DNA from: an uncultured Clostridia bacterium
GTDB lineage: Bacteria > Bacillota_A > Clostridia > Christensenellales > Aristaeellaceae
NCBI GenBank assembly: GCA_934645275.1
Contig: CAKUDW010000121.1
Location: 1-6,317, forward strand
Direction of reading: 5' to 3'
Length of the DNA stretch: 6,317 bases
In this document: positions 1-3,745 of the stretch, one piece after another
How positions within the stretch are numbered: position 1 is the first letter of the stretch
How the letters are laid out: each line of letters begins with the position of its first letter
Notes under the pieces: generated by a model
What the model was told of the DNA's origin: nothing
What the model saw: only the letters and a program-made list of their open reading frames with translations
Database searches by the model: none
Program-made: the position numbers and the translations under genes

Positions 1-29
1 GTATTGGAATGTGGTGGAATTGTGTAGAA

Positions 30-800
30 TCAGATTTCGAAGCCCTCGCCCTGGCAGAGCAGCTTCAATGTGCATTCCGGCGCCTTTTCGCCGATGGTGT
101 CGATGATTTGTTGCGGGTCGCCGTGGTGGAGCGGGAACGTCCAGAAGTGGCAGGGCACGCAAATTTTGCAGCCGAGCTTGCCTGCGTATTCTGCGGCCTG
201 TACGCCGTCCAGATTGCCAAACGCGCCGTTGATGGGCAGAATCGCGATTTCCGGATGCAGCTGCATCGGCACGCTCAGGCGCTCATAGGTGGGCGCAGTG
301 TCGCCCGCATAGTAGACGCGGGTGAAGCCGAAGTCCAGAATGAAGCCAAGCGCTTCCGGCGCGAGCGCGCCGTGGTCGCAATCCACGGGCAGCAGCGTGC
401 ATTCGCCGAGTTCAACCTGTTCGCCCTTCTTCAGCACGTGAACGCGGCTCATATCCAGCCCCATTTTGCGCATGCCTTCAGCCACGGGCCCATTGGTGTA
501 AACCTGCGCCCTGCCATTGGCCATCATGTCGCCGATGGCTTCGATATCGAAGTGATCGCCGTGCTCGTGAGAAATCAGCAGCACGTCGAAGGGAATATCG
601 GCCGCCGCGCAGGGCGGAGGCGTCAGACGCTTGAAACCGATGTTGTTCTCAGTGCGCATCACGTGGTCGGTAAAATATGGATCGATTGCGATGGCGCGGC
701 CAGAGGCGGTCTTAATCAGAAAGCCAGCCTGTCCCAGCCAGAACAGCTGCGCATGCCCCTCGGCGGGATGTACACTTTGGTAAAGCTCTACAAAGTTCAT
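30..800 (-). CDS. UlaG-like metallo-beta-lactamase-fold metal-dependent hydrolase
   Basis: A 256-residue cytoplasmic protein of the metallo-beta-lactamase superfamily (the UlaG/COG2220 type of L-ascorbate-6-phosphate lactonase and relatives). Seen in the sequence: an N-terminal WLGQAGFLIKT strand region (residues 21-31) followed by IDPYFTD (39-45), typical of this branch; the metal-binding motif HEHGDH with His78, His80, Asp82 and His83; a DCDHGA segment with His143; AGDT with Asp167, the usual bridging aspartate; and VPCHFWTF with His218 near the C-terminus. All expected metal ligands appear to be present, so it should be active, probably with two metal ions. There is no signal peptide. The start is supported by an AAAGGAG site 9 nt upstream (plus-strand positions 810-816). 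It is transcribed away from the LacI-type regulator. The substrate is unknown: a sugar lactone or phosphorylated sugar derivative would suit the neighbourhood, but this is inference. Many family members are annotated only as hydrolases. Confidence 0.93.
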   Translation of the reverse strand: MNFVELYQSVHPAEGHAQLFWLGQAGFLIKTASGRAIAIDPYFTDHVMRTENNIGFKRLTPPPCAAADIPFDVLLISHEHGDHFDIEAIGDMMANGRAQVYTNGPVAEGMRKMGLDMSRVHVLKKGEQVELGECTLLPVDCDHGALAPEALGFILDFGFTRVYYAGDTAPTYERLSVPMQLHPEIAILPINGAFGNLDGVQAAEYAGKLGCKICVPCHFWTFPLHHGDPQQIIDTIGEKAPECTLKLLCQGEGFEI

Positions 801-809
801 AAAAATATG

Positions 810-816
810 CTCCTTT
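810..816 (-). promoter_or_regulatory. Ribosome binding site of the metallo-hydrolase gene
   Basis: On the minus strand this reads AAAGGAG, 9 nt before the ATG whose complement lies at 798-800. It supports that start codon. Confidence 0.8.
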
Positions 817-863
817 CAGGTTCATACAGCGCGGAAACACTTGCGTCCGACGCTAAGATTCTG

Positions 864-869
864 TATACT
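864..869 (+). promoter_or_regulatory. Candidate -10 box for the LacI-type regulator gene
   Basis: TATACT matches the -10 consensus at five of six positions. Seventeen bases upstream lies TTGCGT (841-846), a weak -35 that keeps only TTG. A start near 876 would give a leader of about 100 nt. The -35 sits in a short GC-rich inverted repeat, GCGTC-C-GACGC (843-853). The assignment rests on motif matching only. Confidence 0.35.
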
Positions 870-884
870 TAATAATATGGTTCG

Positions 885-899
885 TATTGCACAGCAATA
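885..899. promoter_or_regulatory. Perfect inverted repeat, possible operator in the divergent region
   Basis: TATTGC-ACA-GCAATA: two perfect 6-bp arms around a 3-bp centre. It overlaps the predicted start of the leftward promoter and lies just after the predicted rightward start, where a shared operator would be expected. It lacks the central CG typical of LacI-family operators and does not resemble the two operators near 2347 and 2435, so the local regulator may not be what binds it. Confidence 0.35.
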
Positions 900-927
900 A
901 TTTAGCACAGATTTGGAATTTCGTAAA
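899..927 (-). promoter_or_regulatory. Candidate divergent promoter for the metallo-hydrolase gene
   Basis: Read on the minus strand: TTTACG (plus positions 922-927), a 17-nt spacer ending in TGC, then TAAATT (899-904). Both hexamers match consensus at four of six positions, and the TG one base before the -10 gives an extended -10. Transcription would start near 892, inside the inverted repeat at 885-899, leaving a leader of about 90 nt. Weak individually, but the spacing is ideal. Confidence 0.35.
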
Positions 928-959
928 GTCCCTTTTGGGAATTGTGGATATTGGAAAGC

Positions 960-965
960 GGGGAG
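960..965 (+). promoter_or_regulatory. Ribosome binding site deciding the start of the LacI-type regulator
   Basis: GGGGAG lies 9 nt before the ATG at 975. The frame is open further upstream to a TTG at 942, but that codon has no comparable site, and starting there would add 11 residues before the helix-turn-helix that family members lack. Confidence 0.7.
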
Positions 966-974
966 CGTGCGATC

Positions 975-2012
975 ATGTCGGAAAAACGGACGACGATTTA
1001 CGATATCGCCAATCGATTGGGCATTTCGACGGCGACGGTGAACCGCGCGCTGACGGGAAAGCCGCGCGTGAAGGAAGAAACGCGCGCACTGGTAATCAAA
1101 ACGGCGAAAGAAATGGGTTTCAAGCCCAATACCGTTGCACGTTCGCTGGCGCGCCGGCGAATCAAGCTCGCCGTGCTCGGTTTTACCAGTTTTCCGGAAT
1201 TCCACGGTCCGTTCCTTAGCGGAGCCCGCGATGCGGGAAAGGAATTGCAGGATTACAATATCGAACTGACCTGCTTCAGCTACGATGAAGGCGCGTCCAA
1301 CACGCCGGAATCCGATGTGTTTCTGGAAGAGACGCTCCAGGCGATTGCCGACGGTGGTTACGATGGCGTGCTGGCACTGGCGCGTCCGTCGGGCCTGTTT
1401 CGCACGTTAATGGAGCGCGGCGTGTACGTAGCTGCCGCCATCGAGGATATCGCGCCGGAGGATCGCCGCTTTTACATATGCTATAACGGCTTTGCCGCGG
1501 GCAAGATTGCCGCGGAGCTGATATATCGCCTGATGCCGGATCGCAGTCGCCCGGTGGCGATTGCCAGCGGTTGGCGCGGCAGGGGCATTCACCAGCAGAT
1601 GGAAGGCGGCTTCCGCGAACAGATGAAGCGCACGCCGCTGGATTTGTGCTGTATCAGCTACAACCACGATAACCCCGATATTGCCTACGAATCGACTGTG
1701 CGTCTGCTCGATGCGCGGCCGGAGTTGGGCGCGATTTATGTCAATTCCTTCAATTCATCCGGAGTGATTCGCGCCGTAAAGGAGCGCGGACTGGCCGGAA
1801 AGTTGCTGATGATTACGTCGGATATCAACCGTGAACTGCGCGCGTGCATCTCCGAGGGCGTGGTCACTGCGTCGATTTTTCAGAATCAGTACGAGCAGGG
1901 CAGACTCGGGCTGCGCATGTTGTACGAGTGCATTGCAAACGGCGAAACGCCTGGCAAAGTCATTGCCATTAACCCGCAAATTATCCTGTCCAGTAACCTG
2001 GATCTGTTCTGA
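975..2012 (+). CDS. LacI-family transcriptional regulator
   Basis: A 345-residue regulator of the usual LacI/GalR size. The N-terminus holds the helix-turn-helix (about residues 7-26, TIYDIANRLGISTATVNRAL), followed by GKPRVKEETR and GFKPNTVARSLARRR (about 49-62). The ARSLA part is the hinge helix, whose leucine normally inserts at the central CpG of the operator. Residues from about 63 to the end form a type I periplasmic-binding-protein-like effector domain. This includes the late segment ITSDINRELRACISEG and then TASIFQNQYEQG, the counterpart of the GxD...G...Q.P motif of sugar-binding proteins. The likely effector is therefore a sugar. It lies upstream of, and in the same direction as, a CUT2 sugar ABC importer, and candidate CG-centred operators stand in that operon's leader. 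It is probably the local regulator of the importer and perhaps of the divergent hydrolase. No clear intrinsic terminator follows it. The exact sugar and subfamily are not recognisable. Confidence 0.95.
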   Translation: MSEKRTTIYDIANRLGISTATVNRALTGKPRVKEETRALVIKTAKEMGFKPNTVARSLARRRIKLAVLGFTSFPEFHGPFLSGARDAGKELQDYNIELTCFSYDEGASNTPESDVFLEETLQAIADGGYDGVLALARPSGLFRTLMERGVYVAAAIEDIAPEDRRFYICYNGFAAGKIAAELIYRLMPDRSRPVAIASGWRGRGIHQQMEGGFREQMKRTPLDLCCISYNHDNPDIAYESTVRLLDARPELGAIYVNSFNSSGVIRAVKERGLAGKLLMITSDINRELRACISEGVVTASIFQNQYEQGRLGLRMLYECIANGETPGKVIAINPQIILSSNLDLF

Positions 2013-2077
2013 GCGCACGGCCGGCGTGTCTGGGATTTTTCATGAATGAGAGGGTGCAAAGGCGCGCGGCATGGGCG

Positions 2078-2087
2078 GTGAATTCAC
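2078..2087. repeat. Palindrome GTGAATTCAC, copy 1
   Basis: A perfect 10-bp palindrome. A near-copy with one base changed (GTGAGTTCAC) lies 99 bp downstream at 2177-2186. The pair stands upstream of the importer promoter and could be binding sites of an unidentified regulator. Confidence 0.4.
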
Positions 2088-2176
2088 GGCTGTACCTACA
2101 CTGGAACACAGGCGTTTATTCGGAATTCGCAAATGAGCAAATTGCCCTAAAAAGCGCGTGAAGTTCAAAAAAGTTA

Positions 2177-2186
2177 GTGAGTTCAC
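2177..2186. repeat. Near-palindrome GTGAGTTCAC, copy 2
   Basis: Identical to the palindrome at 2078-2087 at nine of ten positions. It lies about 75 bp upstream of the -35 box of the importer promoter, a position compatible with activation or looping. Confidence 0.35.
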
Positions 2187-2259
2187 CATATTGTACGCTT
2201 TAAAATTTGGCAGAATATCATATTTTTTAGCCGCTTGATACAAAAGTTGAAAAATACTA

Positions 2260-2288
2260 TTTACAAACGTTAATTCGTGTGATACAAT
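2260..2288 (+). promoter_or_regulatory. Sigma-A (sigma-70) promoter of the sugar ABC importer operon
   Basis: The -35 TTTACA (2260-2265) and -10 TACAAT (2283-2288) each match consensus at five of six positions, with the optimal 17-bp spacer. AT-rich sequence with A and T runs lies directly upstream and may act as an UP-like element. The expected start is near 2295. AACGTT, a CG-centred hexamer, lies in the spacer (2266-2271) and might be a weak operator core. Confidence 0.75.
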
Positions 2289-2295
2289 CCATATG

Positions 2296-2324
2296 TAGCC
2301 GGGATTTGAGAACACACACGGCTA
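2296..2324 (+). other. Predicted 5'-end stem-loop of the importer mRNA
   Basis: TAGCCG (2296-2301) and CGGCTA (2319-2324) form a perfect 6-bp stem around a 17-nt loop. It begins almost exactly at the predicted transcription start. A hairpin at the extreme 5' end would be expected to protect the message from 5'-end-dependent decay; this role is inferred. Confidence 0.4.
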
Positions 2325-2337
2325 TCTTTCAGGGAAT

Positions 2338-2355
2338 GTGCGTAATCGCTTACAT
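2338..2355. promoter_or_regulatory. LacI/CcpA-type operator, copy 1
   Basis: GTGCGTAATCGCTTACAT. The core GTAATCGCTTAC (2342-2353) is an inverted repeat centred on CG, with one mismatched pair. It is identical at 16 of 18 positions to the site at 2426-2443. The 14-mer at 2341-2354 also fits the catabolite-responsive element consensus TGWAANCGNTNWCA except at the first base. It sits about 50 bp after the predicted transcription start, where bound repressor would block elongation or initiation. Confidence 0.65.
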
Positions 2356-2425
2356 GTATTGCCATTGCGCATGCTCCATGAAGATATGGCCAGGGGTCTG
2401 TGGTTCCCGGATATATTTTTCACAA

Positions 2426-2443
2426 GTGCGTAACCGATTACAT
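2426..2443. promoter_or_regulatory. LacI/CcpA-type operator, copy 2
   Basis: GTGCGTAACCGATTACAT. The core GTAACCGATTAC (2430-2441) is an inverted repeat around a central CG with one mismatched pair. The site has the same extended flanks (GTGC and AT) as copy 1, and its centre lies 88 bp downstream of that of copy 1. The shared flanks, beyond what a cre site needs, favour a dedicated local LacI-type regulator, but CcpA cannot be excluded. Confidence 0.65.
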
Positions 2444-2459
2444 TTTTTACCACCGAAGG

Positions 2460-2478
2460 GCGTCCGGGGCTTGGACGC
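2460..2478 (+). other. GC-rich leader hairpin
   Basis: GCGTCC (2460-2465) and GGACGC (2473-2478) form a perfect 6-bp stem with a 7-nt loop GGGGCTT. It lies shortly after operator copy 2. No T-run follows, so it is not an intrinsic terminator. Confidence 0.4.
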
Positions 2479-2527
2479 GGCGGCGGAAAGCGTAATTGGC
2501 GCGGCACAGGTTGTTTTGATTCGTTTT

Positions 2528-2540
2528 CCCGCAATGCGGG
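2528..2540 (+). other. Hairpin just upstream of the binding-protein ribosome binding site
   Basis: CCCGC-AAT-GCGGG is a perfect 5-bp GC stem with a 3-nt loop, ending 10 nt before AGGAGG. It leaves the ribosome binding site free and could shield it from decay or from upstream pairing. Confidence 0.4.
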
Positions 2541-2550
2541 CAATAAGAAA

Positions 2551-2556
2551 AGGAGG
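2551..2556 (+). promoter_or_regulatory. Strong ribosome binding site of the sugar-binding protein
   Basis: AGGAGG, within AAAAGGAGG, lies 8 nt before the ATG at 2565. This near-perfect site agrees with the high expression expected of a binding protein. Confidence 0.9.
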
Positions 2557-2564
2557 CACCCCAT

Positions 2565-3575
2565 ATGAAGAAAATCTTTGCTCTGGTTCTCGTGATGCTG
2601 CTCGCGCTTGCTCCCATGGCGCTGGCCGAGGAGTTCAACCCCGCCGACTATCCGGTCGCGGTCTGCATGTCTAACCTGACTCACCCCGTACACCGCATCG
2701 TGCAGCTGGGCTTCCTGAAGGCGGCTCAGGATCTGGGCTACACCAATGCCAAGGCCATTGGTACCGAAGGCAGCGACGCTGCTGAAGTGTTTGCGGCTCT
2801 GGAAGCCTTCGCAGATGAAGGCGGCAAGGGCGCTCTGCTGTTCTGGGGCGACGACGGCTGCTTCGAAGCGGTTGAGTATGCCGCGGAAGCTGGCGTTGTG
2901 GTCGGCATCCCGCACTTCAAGCATGAGCAGGAAGACGGCACCTATCCCAAGGGCCTGGCCTTCAACATGGCTTGCGACCCGGTGCTCTACGGCAAGCAGG
3001 TTGCTGAGCTGATGGCTTCCAAGCTGGAAGGCAAGGCTGGCTCCGTTGCGCTGACCCAAAACACCATGAACACCACCGAGAACGCTGCGACCGAGTCCTT
3101 CCGCGCGACCTGGGAAGAGCTGGCCGCGACCATGGATCTGGACGAGATCAAGCTGCTCGACACCGTGCTGGAAGGCGCTGTTGTTGACGAGGCGACCGCG
3201 ATCAACCTGTCCATCATCCAGGCCAACCCCGACATCCTGGGCGCTTTCGGCACCACCGGCAACTCCCCTGTGACCTGGTCCGGCGCTGCTGAGAAGGCCG
3301 GCTATGCGGATGGCGAGCTCGTTATCGTCGGCATGGACGCCACCGAAGGCAACCTGGACGCCCTCGAGGCCGGCAAGGTGACCGCTCTGGTCGCGCAGCC
3401 CCTCTATGAGGAATCCTACAAGACCATGGAATATCTCGACACCATCTTCCGCGGCGGCGAAGTTCCGATGTGGACTGACCTGGTGGCTCCCGTTGTTACC
3501 GCTGATGGCGAAGGCCAGAACGGCCCCGCTTTCCATCGCGACATCGCGGCTCAGGTTGCGGAATTCTTCAAGTAA
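2565..3575 (+). CDS. Sugar ABC transporter substrate-binding protein (CUT2 type, type I periplasmic-binding fold)
   Basis: A 336-residue exported solute-binding protein of the ribose/galactose-binding family (Peripla_BP_4 type). Residues 1-21 form a Sec signal peptide: KK, a leucine/valine-rich core, then ALA before EEF, so cleavage after Ala21 is likely. There is no cysteine at the cleavage site, so it is not a lipoprotein. The mature protein starts with the usual strand and ligand-loop region (AVCMSNLTHPVHRIVQLGFLKAA by parts, about residues 32-54). It carries aromatic and acidic ligand-site candidates at FWGDD (93-97), and the family's C-terminal signature VGMDA (255-259) followed by LEAGKVTALVAQPLYE (267-282). 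Codon use is strongly biased (nearly all AAG, GGC and CTG, with much GCT), as in highly expressed genes. It is the first gene of the importer operon, after a strong promoter and ribosome binding site. The sugar is not identifiable; ribose, xylose, galactose and polyols are all possible. Confidence 0.93.
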   Translation: MKKIFALVLVMLLALAPMALAEEFNPADYPVAVCMSNLTHPVHRIVQLGFLKAAQDLGYTNAKAIGTEGSDAAEVFAALEAFADEGGKGALLFWGDDGCFEAVEYAAEAGVVVGIPHFKHEQEDGTYPKGLAFNMACDPVLYGKQVAELMASKLEGKAGSVALTQNTMNTTENAATESFRATWEELAATMDLDEIKLLDTVLEGAVVDEATAINLSIIQANPDILGAFGTTGNSPVTWSGAAEKAGYADGELVIVGMDATEGNLDALEAGKVTALVAQPLYEESYKTMEYLDTIFRGGEVPMWTDLVAPVVTADGEGQNGPAFHRDIAAQVAEFFK

Positions 3576-3596
3576 GATTTAAATACCTGCGCACTT

Positions 3597-3628
3597 GAGG
3601 GGGCTTATCTGGAGAGGTAAGCCCTCTC
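3597..3628 (+). terminator. Intercistronic 13-bp stem-loop after the binding-protein gene (partial terminator or mRNA stabiliser)
   Basis: Positions 3597-3609 pair with 3616-3628 over 13 bp, including two G-U pairs, around the 6-nt loop TGGAGA. The core GGGCTTA/TAAGCCC is perfect. The following bases are TCTTCT and not a clean T-run, so termination is probably incomplete. Placed 21 nt after the binding-protein stop, it would lower transcription into the ATPase and permease genes, protect the 3' end of the upstream message, or both. This is a common arrangement in binding-protein-dependent transporters. Confidence 0.7.
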
Positions 3629-3642
3629 TCTTCTAGAGAATA

Positions 3643-3677
3643 GAGGAGAAGCTTTGAACCGGAGCCGGAAGGCTTAA
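3643..3677 (+). other. Possible 7-codon leader reading frame with its own ribosome binding site
   Basis: GAGGAG (3643-3648) lies 5 nt before a TTG at 3654, which opens a short frame (M)NRSRKA ending at TAA 3675-3677. It sits between the 13-bp stem-loop and the second hairpin. The good ribosome binding site has no other obvious gene to serve. It could be a leader peptide, a ribosome loading site or chance; the TTG start and tiny size keep confidence low. Confidence 0.25.
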
Positions 3678-3695
3678 CTTGGGATCGACCTCCGC

Positions 3696-3714
3696 AAGCC
3701 TGATTCGCAGGCTT
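3696..3714 (+). other. Hairpin upstream of the ATPase gene
   Basis: AAGCCTG (3696-3702) and CAGGCTT (3708-3714) form a perfect 7-bp stem around ATTCG. It ends 31 nt before the ATPase start and just before its ribosome binding site. The left arm can also pair with AGGCTT at 3670-3675, so two exclusive folds are possible. Confidence 0.45.
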
Positions 3715-3725
3715 TCAAGACCATG

Positions 3726-3737
3726 AAGGACGGGTGA
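3726..3737 (+). promoter_or_regulatory. Ribosome binding region deciding the ATPase start
   Basis: AAGGACGGGTGA resembles the full anti-16S complement AAGGAGGTGA with small changes. GGGTGA ends 8 nt before the ATG at 3746. The in-frame GTG at 3734 lies inside this motif and is only 3 nt from AAGGA, so it is an unlikely start. Confidence 0.55.
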
Positions 3738-3745
3738 TTCAACGA

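Larger units (their letters stand above)
2013..2564 (+). other. Non-coding regulatory region and long leader before the importer operon
   Basis: I see no convincing gene in these 552 bases. Weak open frames exist on both strands but lack ribosome binding sites and protein-like composition. The first part (about 2100-2290) is AT-rich and holds two GTGARTTCAC palindromes. A strong promoter sits at 2260-2288. The stretch from about 2295 to 2564 would be a transcribed leader of roughly 270 nt, with two LacI/CcpA-type operators and three perfect short hairpins, ending in a strong ribosome binding site. It matches no riboswitch class that I recognise. Confidence 0.7.

Noticed and set aside
9..872. 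Long plus-strand open frame (287 codons) over the metallo-hydrolase gene
   Set aside because: It is antisense to a well-supported gene with a full metal-binding motif. Its translation has no family features, and the openness follows from the codon bias of the true gene.
2016..2040. Possible intrinsic terminator after the LacI-type regulator
   Set aside because: CACG/CGTG gives only a 4-bp stem around a 5-nt loop, and the T-run starts 7 nt after it, which is too weak and too distant. Read-through from the regulator into the importer leader remains possible.
2247..2275. Alternative promoter TTGAAA, 17 bp, TTAATT
   Set aside because: The -10 matches consensus at only three positions, while the overlapping TTTACA/TACAAT pair is much better.
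2040..2315. Minus-strand open frame of 91 codons in the intergenic region
   Set aside because: It starts in the middle of the importer promoter leader, lacks a convincing ribosome binding site, and its translation shows no domain.
2490..2500. GCGTAATTGGC as a third copy of the leader operator
   Set aside because: It repeats only the left half-site; there is no central CG and no matching right half.
2322..3536. Long minus-strand open frame (404 codons) opposite the binding-protein gene
   Set aside because: It mirrors the strongly biased codons of the real gene and extends into the promoter leader. The product has no recognisable domain.
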